64,000 nt of DNA, taken from NCBI RefSeq assembly GCF_000424305.1, contig NZ_KE384162.1, positions 496,001-560,000 of the forward strand. The letters are read 5' to 3'. A program made the translations under genes and the position numbers. This DNA comes from Pseudobutyrivibrio ruminis AD2017 (GTDB lineage: Bacteria > Bacillota > Clostridia > Lachnospirales > Lachnospiraceae). This document shows positions 52,982 through 62,453 of this stretch, piece after piece. Under the pieces are notes generated by a model. That model was not told the DNA's origin and made no database searches. It saw nothing but the letters and a program-made list of their open reading frames with translations. How positions within the stretch are numbered: the first letter of the stretch is position 1; every line of letters starts with the position of its first letter.

Positions 52982-55307
52982 CTATGAAGTATAAACGTGC
53001 GCCAAAATCTGGGAAGTAGCGTACCTGTTCATTGTAGCCTGTGCCAACATAGCTTTGTGCAAGCTTGATACCGCCTTCGTTAAGTGTATCTCCATAAGCT
53101 ACAGTATCTTCTACCTCACCAGGCATCTTTACAAATTTGGCAATTACATTGTGTAGCATTCCATCCTGCTTAATGTGAATTGGTGCTACTGTGTTAACCA
53201 AATCTCCAAAGCCCTTAAGGTTATATTCTAACTTTCTACCATAGAAGTGATACTTTGTATCAGCATCAAGGCCAGCCGCACCTATTCTAAGATACTGCTC
53301 ACCTGGCTTGATTTCTCTTTGCATTACCATTGATACAGATGTGTTCTTGTCCTTATCTACAATGCTCCACTGATAGATATTGTCAGCTCTTAATCTGTAG
53401 AAGTCACCAAACTGAAGTGTCTTTCTATACTGCTTGTACAATTCAATCTGCGCCTTTACAGCTGAAATATCTTCTGCACTGGCATCATTAAGATTAAGCT
53501 CGTAACCAAGTACGCCAAATGCAGCAACAGCAAAGCGTGACTCAAGTGGTGTAATTCTAAGAGTCTGATGGTTAGGACATGAGCTTACATGGGCTGTGTA
53601 TGTGCTCTGTGGATATCCATATGAATATCCGTCCTGAATTGCAAGACGGCTAACTGCATCAGTATTATCACTTCCCCAAATCTGTGGGAAATAGCAAAGT
53701 GCACCTAGATCAAATCTATTTCCACCAGAAGCACAACCTTCCATAAGAATTTCTGGGAATCTCTCTGCTAAAGTCTTAAGCATTCTGTAGAAGCCTAACA
53801 CATATCTATGGCTAACTTCCATCTGCTTATCAGCAGGCAAATACTTAGAGAAATAATCAGAGAAGTTGCGATTCATATCCCACTTAATATAAGAAAGACC
53901 AGGAGTTGCAAAGACCTCGCTCATTCTATCTATCATGTAATCAACAACCTCTGGATTACATAAATCAAGAAGACGCTGATTACGGCCTTCAGCATGATCC
54001 ATTCCTGGAATATCGATAGCCCAGTCAGGGTGCTTCTTATAAAGCTCGCTTTCAACGTTAATCATTTCAGGCTCTACCCAAAGACCAAACATAAGACCTA
54101 AATCATTAACCTTTTTAGCAAGTCCCTCTAAACCGCCTGGAAGCTTTTTCTTATTGATGATATCCCAATCACCAAGGGCATGCTTATCATCATTTCTGTT
54201 GCCAAACCAGCCATCGTCCATAACAAACAACTCAACGCCAGTGCTCTTTGCCACCTTAGCAAGCTTAAGAAGTGAGCCTTCTGTGAAATCAAAGTAGCTA
54301 GCCTCCCAGCTATTGATAAGGATAGGACGTTCCTTCTTTTTCCAGGTTCCTCTTGTAATATGTTCTCTAACAAAATCGTGCATATTAAGGCTCATCTGTC
54401 TGAAACCAGCCTTTGAATATGTCATTACTGCTTCTGGAGCCTCAAATTCCTCTCCTGCTTCAAGTGTCCACTCAAAGCTTTCAGGGTTAATACCGTATGC
54501 AACTCTTGTCTTGCCCCAAGGAGATACCTCAGTGGCAGAATAATGATTGCCCGAATAAACCAAGTTGAAACCATACACATCGCCAGAGGTTTCTGTAGAA
54601 TCAGCATCCGAAAGAATAAATAATGGGTTGCAACGGTTTGAGCTGGTACCTGTAAATGAAGAATTAACATACTTTCCAGCTGGAAGCACCATATCAGTTT
54701 TGTTCATCTCTCTAGTCCAGCTGCCGTGGAAGGATGTGATTTTATAGCCACAGTGCTCAAAATCTACAAGCATAGAAAGCATACGTGTAAGCTTTACAGA
54801 AGAATCTGTAGTATTTTTAAACTTAGCACTACGTGTGATAACATCACAATCCTCGAATATAGAATATGAAAGCTCTAATGTATATCCATGATTTTTATCC
54901 TTTAATGTAACAATAAGAGTCTCTGCATTACCGTTTTCATCATAAGAGCTAGGAAGTGTTTTAAACTCAGGTTTTTCCTTAAGTACTTCAAAGCCCTCAT
55001 ATATGAAATCAAGTGTGCTGCTTCCATCAGGACAAACAGCAGTAATCATTGGCTCTCTATAATCTCCCTTTCCAAGGGTAGATACTTCAAGACAAACATC
55101 CTCTAAAGTAAGTTCTGGATGCTCGTTATTGTAGGTAACAGTATTTCCTGGAGCAAATGCACGCTTTTCAATAAGCACAGATGGCTCATCCGTATGGATG
55201 AGCCTTCCGTAATACATATGTTCCAGCTGACCTGTCTCCATTACGCGAAATGCGTAAGTTGTGTTCTTAGTATTAAGTGTAAATACCTTTCCATCAGCTT
55301 TAATCAT
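52968..55307 (-). CDS. Alpha-galactosidase, GH36
   Basis: About 779 residues with start at ATG 55305-55307, seven bases after GGGAGG. N-terminal beta-supersandwich, (beta/alpha)8 barrel and C-terminal beta domain. FVMDDGWFGNRND, the nucleophile Asp477 in KWDMNRNFSD, EGCASGGNRFDLG and the acid/base Asp547 in GSDNTDA are all present. Spacing of 70 residues between the two catalytic Asp is as in Geobacillus AgaA. No signal peptide, so it acts inside the cell on imported alpha-galactosides. Last gene of the operon. Confidence 0.95.
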   Translation of the reverse strand: MIKADGKVFTLNTKNTTYAFRVMETGQLEHMYYGRLIHTDEPSVLIEKRAFAPGNTVTYNNEHPELTLEDVCLEVSTLGKGDYREPMITAVCPDGSSTLDFIYEGFEVLKEKPEFKTLPSSYDENGNAETLIVTLKDKNHGYTLELSYSIFEDCDVITRSAKFKNTTDSSVKLTRMLSMLVDFEHCGYKITSFHGSWTREMNKTDMVLPAGKYVNSSFTGTSSNRCNPLFILSDADSTETSGDVYGFNLVYSGNHYSATEVSPWGKTRVAYGINPESFEWTLEAGEEFEAPEAVMTYSKAGFRQMSLNMHDFVREHITRGTWKKKERPILINSWEASYFDFTEGSLLKLAKVAKSTGVELFVMDDGWFGNRNDDKHALGDWDIINKKKLPGGLEGLAKKVNDLGLMFGLWVEPEMINVESELYKKHPDWAIDIPGMDHAEGRNQRLLDLCNPEVVDYMIDRMSEVFATPGLSYIKWDMNRNFSDYFSKYLPADKQMEVSHRYVLGFYRMLKTLAERFPEILMEGCASGGNRFDLGALCYFPQIWGSDNTDAVSRLAIQDGYSYGYPQSTYTAHVSSCPNHQTLRITPLESRFAVAAFGVLGYELNLNDASAEDISAVKAQIELYKQYRKTLQFGDFYRLRADNIYQWSIVDKDKNTSVSMVMQREIKPGEQYLRIGAAGLDADTKYHFYGRKLEYNLKGFGDLVNTVAPIHIKQDGMLHNVIAKFVKMPGEVEDTVAYGDTLNEGGIKLAQSYVGTGYNEQVRYFPDFGARLYFIEKVD

Positions 55308-55358
55308 TTTAAAAATCCTCCCAGTCATGTATTAAATTTACAAGACCAATTACTCAGT

Positions 55359-57206
55359 TTATTTTCTAGCACTCAATTCATTAGAAATCTCTTCAAGCTT
55401 TTCATCTGTAAGAATATATTTTGCTTTGAAGAAGAAGAATGCAATAACAAGAACTATTGTAGGTCCTACTGTCATAATCATTCTAAGTCCAATTACTGAG
55501 TTTGCATCGATAGATTCGACTAATCCACTATTTGCAACCTTTGCCTGAAGTCCAGCAAAATCAAGGATTGCTGCACTATCCTTCTGAATGTTGAATATAG
55601 CAAGGCAAACAGAAGCTACTAAAGCTGCAATACCTGAAGCAAGCTTAACTACAAATGTCTGCATTGAGAAAATTACTGATTCGTCTCTACGATAATTCTT
55701 AAGCTCACCATAATCTACAGTGTTTGCCAAAAATACAGTAACAACAACATTTAAAATGCCTGCACCAGACATAATTAAAAATCCTGGCATAAAGAAAACA
55801 AATACATTTGTCACACCTGAAAGTGCCATTGCAAGAAGTACAATATATCCAATAATTTCAGCAAGTACACAGATATAGAAAATACGAAGTGTAGTAAATG
55901 CTTTTCTGAGCAATGGGAAAAGAATCATCATTGCTAAAATCTGCATACCACCTGCAAATGTATTGAACAATGTGTAATTACCCTGCCAATTGCTTCCAGC
56001 TAAATCATATTTGAAAAAGTAAATCAAAAGGTTTGATGTAATATAAAGTGCAGTATTAACAAGAACAATTGTAATAACGATTGTCATTGCCTGATCATTC
56101 TGGATAAGCGCCTTAAACATCTGACCAATTGATGCAGTCTGCATATCTACAGTAGACTTTTCTTTAATACATGCACATGTGATACCAATGAAAAGAATGA
56201 ATAAAGCACCAATAATAAGTGAGAAGTACTTGAAACCAAGTCTTTCAACTTCCATTGTGGATGTCATATCGATAGTAATGTTGTTAAGATCAACTTCGCT
56301 ATTTTCGTATTCTTCATAAGCTGCGCTTGGCACATAAAGTGCTACAGCTACTTCACCAGAATCTACGCTATCCATTGCAACATTGATATCGCAATCGTCA
56401 CCCTCTGCAAATGTTTTATCACCATAAGTAAAGCTATAATTTGTGTTATTTCCATTAAGAGATACTACGCCGTTATATCCTTTTTCTTCGTCAACAACAC
56501 CATCAAATACTTTCTGAATACCTGTTACATTAAGAACTACATTATCGCAGGTAATTGTATCTGTGTTAGTTGTTGGATTGCCATCTGCATCACGCTCTAC
56601 AAGATATACATTAAACTGAGTGTTGCTAGAATCAAATGTCTTTAAAATATTTTCTGAGCTGTTAGCTGCTGCCTTAGAACCAAGAGCTGCTACAACCATA
56701 ACTGTAACAATAGTTACAAGAGCTGAACCTACACCAGCGCATGAACGTGCAAGAGCTGATAAGCCTTCACGCTCTTTTCCGCTTTCAGTGAAAGCAGGAA
56801 CCATTGACCAGTAAGGGATATCCATCATTGTGTATGTAACACCCCACATGATATAAGTAACAGCAGCATAAGCGATGAGTCCCTTAGGTGATGCTGTTGG
56901 TGGTGCTGAAAACATAAGTACCAGCAACACTGTATTTGTAATAGTACCAATTAAAAGCCAAGGTCTAAACTTACCCCATCTAGTCTTTGTCTTAGCAACA
57001 ATTACACCCATGATAGGATCATTGAATGCATCAAAGACACGTGCAATTAAAAGGATGATTCCCATCGCAATTGCGTTAACTCCCATGATGTCCTGGAAAT
57101 AATATAATACGTATGAAGCTGATAGCATATATACCATATCCTTACCAACAGCTCCAATACCATAGGCAAATTTTTCAACTCCCGATAAACTTCTTTTTTC
57201 TGCCAT
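55359..57206 (-). CDS. GPH-family sugar:cation symporter with extracytoplasmic insert
   Basis: 615 residues; usual MelB-like proteins are about 450-500. N-terminal half has GVEKFAYGIGAVGKDMVY and the cation-site helix RVFDAFNDPIMG (Asp59, Asp63) and KTRWGKFRPWLL. Between helix 5 and helix 6 an insert of about 145 residues (180-325) is rich in Asn, Asp, Thr and beta strand, with two Cys (220, 272). By topology it faces outside. The C-terminal half is normal. Imports galactosides for the flanking enzymes; the insert may bind substrate or contact the wall. Confidence 0.88.
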   Translation of the reverse strand: MAEKRSLSGVEKFAYGIGAVGKDMVYMLSASYVLYYFQDIMGVNAIAMGIILLIARVFDAFNDPIMGVIVAKTKTRWGKFRPWLLIGTITNTVLLVLMFSAPPTASPKGLIAYAAVTYIMWGVTYTMMDIPYWSMVPAFTESGKEREGLSALARSCAGVGSALVTIVTVMVVAALGSKAAANSSENILKTFDSSNTQFNVYLVERDADGNPTTNTDTITCDNVVLNVTGIQKVFDGVVDEEKGYNGVVSLNGNNTNYSFTYGDKTFAEGDDCDINVAMDSVDSGEVAVALYVPSAAYEEYENSEVDLNNITIDMTSTMEVERLGFKYFSLIIGALFILFIGITCACIKEKSTVDMQTASIGQMFKALIQNDQAMTIVITIVLVNTALYITSNLLIYFFKYDLAGSNWQGNYTLFNTFAGGMQILAMMILFPLLRKAFTTLRIFYICVLAEIIGYIVLLAMALSGVTNVFVFFMPGFLIMSGAGILNVVVTVFLANTVDYGELKNYRRDESVIFSMQTFVVKLASGIAALVASVCLAIFNIQKDSAAILDFAGLQAKVANSGLVESIDANSVIGLRMIMTVGPTIVLVIAFFFFKAKYILTDEKLEEISNELSARK

Positions 57207-57222
57207 TGTTCTCTCCTCCTAG

Positions 57223-58689
57223 CTAGTTCTTACTCTTCATCCCCATAGCAAGCTCTACAACCTTATATGCCCCATCATAAAGACCAATTGATTTATTTAT
57301 CTTAATGCTCTCACACATTTCTGTAAGAAGCTTGTCATCCTTCATGAATATATCAATCATCTGAAGTGTATGAGGAATATCTCTACACTCAAGTGTTCCG
57401 TCACCCATTTCCGCTGAATGGATAGCGCCCCACATTTCATGCTTACCTACGCGCTTAATAAACAGCTTTGGAACTGGGTAAAAAGCAAGCTCTGATGGCT
57501 TTGTAACAAGTACATCGCAGCTACGCATAAGTAAGTTTGTACAATAAACTGCTTCAAAAATATTTTCATGATAGAAACCGTGAATACCGGTAACATCGCC
57601 TGTAAGTGCATCCTCAGCAAACTTTGTTGTCTTTTCATATTCGTTGAAGTGCTCTGTAGCAACCGATTTCATCTCAGGGATTTCATTAATAAGATCATCC
57701 CAAACATTCTTGTAATCACCAACATTTACATATAATGTAGCCTTATTAGCCTTAATCTCTGGTAATAAATATTTGATGATTGCAGCAAAGATTTCCTTCT
57801 GAGCTCCTGCTCCACCAATTGTGAGAAGGAATCTCATTGGTTTGCCATTCTTCTTTCTATCAATACGAGCCTGGCAATCAGCCTCGATGTTAGAAACAAG
57901 CTCATGGTCGATGTAGTGACCTGTGTAAACCAATTCATCATTTGGCATTGGATTACAAACTGCGTCACCAGCCATGCCATTGCAGATACGGTATCCCATA
58001 TAAGCATTCTTACACTGAATAGCATGAACAGCACCCTCTGCAAAATGAAGTGCCATTGGCCAGTTATCTGGAATAGCATTGACAACGTACTTCATTCCAG
58101 CGTGAACTGCAGCCTGTGCTGGCCATGCGTGTGTTCCGATTACAGGAATATCCTTTGGAACATTCTTATAAACAGTAGCCATAAGCTCTGCATTCTTCTG
58201 ATCTGAAGAATTGTAAGAAAGCTTTCTAAACCATTCGTAGTTGGCTGGCTCCCAGATAAACTTGTTGAAAAGCTTGTTCTTAGAAAGGCGTGAGCCCAAA
58301 GAATATAAATCATTCTGAGCGCTGATAACCTTAGTACATGTAGTCTGTGGATAGCCATTTAAATCCATCCAATATGGTGTATAGCCCATAGCCTTGGCAG
58401 CTGAAGCCATAGCCATGGATATACGATAATGGCCAAATCCCATTCGGATATTTCCTACAATAACACCCTTTTCAGTATCGAATTTTTCTGGTGACTGACC
58501 ATCCTTTAAAAGCACATCATATACGCCAAGTGAATCACCAATGTGTTCATTCTTCGAAATTACGATATTGTAATCTACGTTAGAATCATCACCATACTTT
58601 TTGATGTTTTTCTTTTTGGTATTGCATGCTTTTTTGTAATCTTTGTCTGAAATTACATTACCAAAAATTACTTTACTCTTATCTTTCAT
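57223..58689 (-). CDS. GT-B-fold protein resembling GT28 glycosyltransferases
   Basis: 488 residues. After an unassigned 75-residue start, GVIVGNIRMGFGHYRISMAMASAAKAMGY resembles the N-terminal glycine-rich loop of MurG/MGDG-synthase-like enzymes. The second half has FLLTIGGAGAQKE, then LLMRSCDVLVTKPSELAFYPVPKLFIKRVGKHE with the TKP-x-E nucleotide-binding pattern of that fold. Unexpected among catabolic galactosidases; it might make or phosphorolyse a galactoside, or act on a lipid-linked sugar. Lies 17-25 bases from both neighbours, so it is part of the operon. Confidence 0.65.
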   Translation of the reverse strand: MKDKSKVIFGNVISDKDYKKACNTKKKNIKKYGDDSNVDYNIVISKNEHIGDSLGVYDVLLKDGQSPEKFDTEKGVIVGNIRMGFGHYRISMAMASAAKAMGYTPYWMDLNGYPQTTCTKVISAQNDLYSLGSRLSKNKLFNKFIWEPANYEWFRKLSYNSSDQKNAELMATVYKNVPKDIPVIGTHAWPAQAAVHAGMKYVVNAIPDNWPMALHFAEGAVHAIQCKNAYMGYRICNGMAGDAVCNPMPNDELVYTGHYIDHELVSNIEADCQARIDRKKNGKPMRFLLTIGGAGAQKEIFAAIIKYLLPEIKANKATLYVNVGDYKNVWDDLINEIPEMKSVATEHFNEYEKTTKFAEDALTGDVTGIHGFYHENIFEAVYCTNLLMRSCDVLVTKPSELAFYPVPKLFIKRVGKHEMWGAIHSAEMGDGTLECRDIPHTLQMIDIFMKDDKLLTEMCESIKINKSIGLYDGAYKVVELAMGMKSKN

Positions 58690-58713
58690 TAATTATACCC
58701 TCCTCTGTATTAT

Positions 58714-61167
58714 CTAAAAGCATTCTGCTGATAAGCTAATTTCTACTGTTTCAAGTCCATCGCATTTGATTGTAAGCTTACCATCGCCATCTTCACCAAT
58801 GGATTTGATGTATACACCAGTTGCTCCACCAACAGGTGTAACAACACTTGGTCCAATTATTTCAAATGGTCCATCCACTTCAAAGCTAACAGGCTGATTA
58901 AAGAAATACAGCTGATTACCATTTTGATCTGCGATTTTAATTCGTATATGAGATACATCATATGTGTGTACCTCAGTAAGAAGTGTGTGGCTAGCCTTTG
59001 TTTCAATATGAGCCTTTGTAACAGCTGCCTTTGTAACAGTTTTTACCACTTTACCATCTTTTATAGCTTCGAATTTGTACTCCCGGGATTCTCCACCCCA
59101 GTCTCCAATGAACTTATTGTAGATTGGTACTGCCTTGCTAGGGCTAACGTGATGGAAAACAACTAATCTAAATGCAATCCAAGCAAGCTTTGGTGTCACC
59201 TTAAAGCCGCCTAATGTAACCTGATTTAATGCCTGCTTAATAAGCTTTGCCTGACCCTTTGTAAATTCTCCGTCATTTTCTACTGCATCGCCAACAAAAT
59301 CATCTATAAGAATTGGACCATGCTTCATATTCTCGTATGTAGAATCTGAAGGGAAGTATTCCTTAACAAGTACATTGTTTTTGTACATCTTTACTGAATC
59401 TGCATTTGTAATGATATATGACTTTCCTCTGTTGCAGGCAGGATGCTCTCCGATGTCAAAACTTGTTGTAATATCAAGCACTATATCGTTATCGGAATAA
59501 GCCGAATAAATAGATGCTGCAAGCTTTGGATTTCTAAACATATCCATAACACCGTGATAACAGATTCTATCTCCAGAACCAAAATCCTTGTGTGTGTTGT
59601 AATCAAACATACACCAGCCAAATGAACCTGCTATATCAGATTCTCCAGCAATTGCATTAAGTACATTTGCATGTCTTATTGCATGCTCCTGTCTATGTTC
59701 CTCAGGATCATAAGCCTTTGTAGGGAACATATGGCCATTGTACTCACTAACAAGATAAGGCTTTTCTTCATTAGATGTAATATCACTCTTCTTTGAGCAG
59801 CCCTTGTTATCTCCTGAATGAACGAAATCATTGTATGTATAAACATCCTCAAGCAATGAGCTCTTAGCGTGTGCTCTAACACCACCTGTAGGACGTGTTG
59901 GGTCATACTTATGTGCCACCTCGTTGGTTCTTAAATAGAATTCATCATTATCCTGTGATTCGTTTATACGAACACCCCAAAGAATAATAGAAGGATGATT
60001 TCTGTATTGAAGTACCATGTCCTTAGTGTTGTTTACTGCAATATCCTGCCATTCTTTTCCACCGATGTGCTGCCATCCTGGTATTTCTGTAAATACTAAA
60101 AGACCAAGCTTATCACATTCATCAATAAAGTACTGAGACTGTGGATAGTGAGATGTACGAACTGCATTAAGTGCTAGCTCCTCCTTAAGAATCTTTGCAT
60201 CGAATCTCTGCATTGATTCCGGCATTGCATATCCTACATAAGGATAAGACTGATGTCTGTTAAGACCTCTAAGCTTAAGCTTTCTACCGTTTAAGTAGTA
60301 GCCATTCTTTCTAAATTCAGAGCTTCTAAAGCCAACACTTGCTACATGCTCATCTACCACTTCATCATCGATAACTAACTGTGTTTTAACGGTATATAGA
60401 TAAGGACTTTCTACATCCCATAACTTAACCGTTGTAGGAGCTGTTGTAAGGTTAAGAAGATATCCATCACCACATGCTTCTAATCCACCTACTGGCTGAG
60501 AGATTAATAAATCATCTTCTAAATATTGCTTGATAAATACATGCTCACCTACAGCAAGTTCATAAATGTTCTTTGTGAGATAGCATTCTGTTTTAAGTAT
60601 TCCCTGTACCTTCATCATCTGAATCTGCTTTGGAGTGCGCTTGCTTGTAGAAATACGCTCCAATAATGAAGGCTGAAGGAAAATATCTGTAAAATGAGTT
60701 GGTTCAGAAATTTCGAAATATACATCTCTATAGATACCACCATAAGTCATATAATCAATTACATAACCAAATGGAGGCTGATTGAGTGTTTCTCTAGAAT
60801 CAACCTTAACAGTAATAAGGTTTTCTTCACCATATTTAAGATATTCTGAAACATCAACATAAATAGCGGTATATCCGCAATCATGATGCTTAAGATGCTT
60901 ACCATTGATATAGATATCACAGCTGTGACCAACTGCTTCAAATACAAGTCTGACTACCTTTCCATCCCACTGTACTGGTGCAAAAATGCTCTTTTGATAA
61001 GCGCTCACCATTTGGTAAACGTTTTCGTCAAAATATGAAAGAGGTGTCTCTTTAACTGTGTGAGGAATGTTTATAAGCGTGCTCTTAGCCATTGGCTCAT
61101 TAATCATTTCCTCTTCAAATTTTTCATTAAATCTCCACTTACGATCTAAATATATTTTCTGTGCCAT
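58714..61167 (-). CDS. Beta-galactosidase, GH2
   Basis: 817 residues. Sugar-binding domain (residues 1-170), immunoglobulin-like domain, TIM barrel (about 290-560) and C-terminal beta domains. Acid/base Glu403 in GVRINESQ, nucleophile Glu475 in VSEYNGH, and LRGLNRHQSYPYVGYAMP at the barrel start. No signal peptide, so intracellular. Starts directly after the TetR stop with no gap, and is first of the catabolic genes. Beta-galactosidase is the best call; other GH2 exo-activities remain possible. Confidence 0.88.
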   Translation of the reverse strand: MAQKIYLDRKWRFNEKFEEEMINEPMAKSTLINIPHTVKETPLSYFDENVYQMVSAYQKSIFAPVQWDGKVVRLVFEAVGHSCDIYINGKHLKHHDCGYTAIYVDVSEYLKYGEENLITVKVDSRETLNQPPFGYVIDYMTYGGIYRDVYFEISEPTHFTDIFLQPSLLERISTSKRTPKQIQMMKVQGILKTECYLTKNIYELAVGEHVFIKQYLEDDLLISQPVGGLEACGDGYLLNLTTAPTTVKLWDVESPYLYTVKTQLVIDDEVVDEHVASVGFRSSEFRKNGYYLNGRKLKLRGLNRHQSYPYVGYAMPESMQRFDAKILKEELALNAVRTSHYPQSQYFIDECDKLGLLVFTEIPGWQHIGGKEWQDIAVNNTKDMVLQYRNHPSIILWGVRINESQDNDEFYLRTNEVAHKYDPTRPTGGVRAHAKSSLLEDVYTYNDFVHSGDNKGCSKKSDITSNEEKPYLVSEYNGHMFPTKAYDPEEHRQEHAIRHANVLNAIAGESDIAGSFGWCMFDYNTHKDFGSGDRICYHGVMDMFRNPKLAASIYSAYSDNDIVLDITTSFDIGEHPACNRGKSYIITNADSVKMYKNNVLVKEYFPSDSTYENMKHGPILIDDFVGDAVENDGEFTKGQAKLIKQALNQVTLGGFKVTPKLAWIAFRLVVFHHVSPSKAVPIYNKFIGDWGGESREYKFEAIKDGKVVKTVTKAAVTKAHIETKASHTLLTEVHTYDVSHIRIKIADQNGNQLYFFNQPVSFEVDGPFEIIGPSVVTPVGGATGVYIKSIGEDGDGKLTIKCDGLETVEISLSAECF

Positions 61168-61728
61168 TTATTCTTCCTTTTTCATAATACCATCTACCAT
61201 AACATCAACAACTTCAGCTAGTGCTGTAGGATAATCAGTACCGCTGGATTTTAAATAATCACCCATTAGTAATCTATCTACGCATGCTTCATACATGAGT
61301 TTAAAGATATTTAAATCAATATCTCTAATTGCTCCCTCTGCTATGCCCTGACGCAAAAGCTCCATTGTTTTTTCCCAGCCGCTATCTAGTCTGTCATTCA
61401 TCTTCTGATAAGCCATCGGGTACTTGGTAGCAAGCTGATGCATCGCTGAATAATCAAATCCATAATGGGATTCAGGCAAAACAGCAAGAATTCCTCTTAT
61501 TCGCTCAACAATGCCAAGGCTTTCATCCTTATAGACCTTGTCTTCTGCAGCCTTTATCAAATCAAATGCGTAATCCATCATGTCACACATCAATTCATTT
61601 TTATCACTAAAAATGGTATAGATTGTTTTCTTGCTCATTTTCATCTCTGTGGCAAGATCATCCATTGTAAATTTCGGCCCCTTCTCCTTGAAAACTTTAA
61701 GAGCCCCTTCTAAAATACGTTCATTCAT
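61168..61728 (-). CDS. TetR-family transcriptional regulator
   Basis: About 186 residues; start at ATG 61726-61728 (MNERILEGALKVF) preceded by GGGAG. N-terminal TetR HTH: FTMDDLATEMKMSKKTIYTIFSDKNEL; all-helical ligand domain after residue 65. It is the first gene of the galactoside operon, so it probably represses its own transcript until an inducer binds (inference). Confidence 0.92.
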   Translation of the reverse strand: MNERILEGALKVFKEKGPKFTMDDLATEMKMSKKTIYTIFSDKNELMCDMMDYAFDLIKAAEDKVYKDESLGIVERIRGILAVLPESHYGFDYSAMHQLATKYPMAYQKMNDRLDSGWEKTMELLRQGIAEGAIRDIDLNIFKLMYEACVDRLLMGDYLKSSGTDYPTALAEVVDVMVDGIMKKEE

Positions 61729-61778
61729 AATTTTGCTCCCAAAAACTAGAATTTGTTCATTGCGTTTCCTTCCCCTTA

Positions 61779-61807
61779 ATTGTAACAAAATGAGGAAACT
61801 AACTCAA
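61779..61807 (-). promoter_or_regulatory. Promoter of the TetR-galactoside operon
   Basis: -35 TTGAGT (61802-61807), 17-base spacer, -10 TACAAT (61779-61784) on the minus strand, about 50 bases before the TetR start. Confidence 0.55.
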
Positions 61808-61854
61808 TAAAAACCCGTTTATACATTTTTCACAATTTCTACGCATTATTTTTG

Positions 61855-61883
61855 TTGACAAAGTACATATCAAGGTTTAATAT
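61855..61883 (+). promoter_or_regulatory. Strong promoter of the 41-residue protein
   Basis: Consensus -35 TTGACA (61855-61860), 17-base spacer, -10 TAATAT (61878-61883), the best-matching promoter of the window for a small gene. Confidence 0.75.
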
Positions 61884-61927
61884 ATGCACGTAAACAAGAG
61901 ATGAAGAGATTTTAGGAGGAAAAAAGA

Positions 61928-62053
61928 ATGTTCGAAGAAGTATCATTCACAATGTACAGTGTATATTCAGATTATGAAAAGTATTGCAAGAGAATGCAGA
62001 AGGAAGGCAAGGAGCCTGTTTCATTTTTCAAGTATGCATTCGGTCAGTTATAA
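61928..62053 (+). CDS. 41-residue conserved-looking small protein
   Basis: Begins MFEEVSFTMYSVYSDYEKYC, is rich in Tyr and Phe, and ends SFFKYAFGQL. Clear TAGGAGG ribosome binding site, own consensus promoter and terminator, so it is very probably translated and abundant. No membrane helix or known motif. Divergent from the TetR operon, from which it is 200 bases away. Confidence 0.75.
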   Translation: MFEEVSFTMYSVYSDYEKYCKRMQKEGKEPVSFFKYAFGQL

Positions 62054-62072
62054 TTTTTAGAACTAAAAAAAC

Positions 62073-62098
62073 AGGGACTTGCAAAACGCGAGTCCCTT
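62073..62098 (+). terminator. Terminator of the 41-residue gene
   Basis: Stem AGGGACT / AGTCCCT followed by TTCTTATT; a run of seven A before the stem may let it serve the minus strand too. Confidence 0.8.
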
Positions 62099-62111
62099 TC
62101 TTATTTATTAT

Positions 62112-62279
62112 TTAATTATCTTCTGCATTTAATGCAGCATCAATGATAGACATAAGCTCCATCGCACTTCTGAAATTAAGTTTCTCATCGCGGTCAGCCC
62201 ATGTAACCTGTCCCTGCCATGTATCGTTTTCACATTTATTAACATGAACTACAAATGTGCCCTCTTTTTTTTCTGTCAT
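62112..62279 (-). CDS. 55-residue small protein
   Basis: Starts MTEKKEGTFVVHVNKCENDT, then WQGQVTWADRDEKLNFRSAM and a final helix ELMSIIDAALN. Strong GGGAGG ribosome binding site, seven bases before ATG. A short beta sheet and helix, like the DUF-type proteins of this size found across Firmicutes. Function unknown. Convergent with the 41-residue gene. Confidence 0.75.
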   Translation of the reverse strand: MTEKKEGTFVVHVNKCENDTWQGQVTWADRDEKLNFRSAMELMSIIDAALNAEDN

Positions 62280-62453
62280 AGTTGCACCTCCCTGCTCGTT
62301 CTTATAATATCATACATTCCATTACATAAAGCATTATATTTTTTGATTTGTTTATAAAAACTTTTGTAAATAAAAAAAGCTTAGACTAAATTAGCTTGCC
62401 TGGTGCCTTACAAACCTTTAATATTTACATATATTAATCAATTGGAGGCTCTT

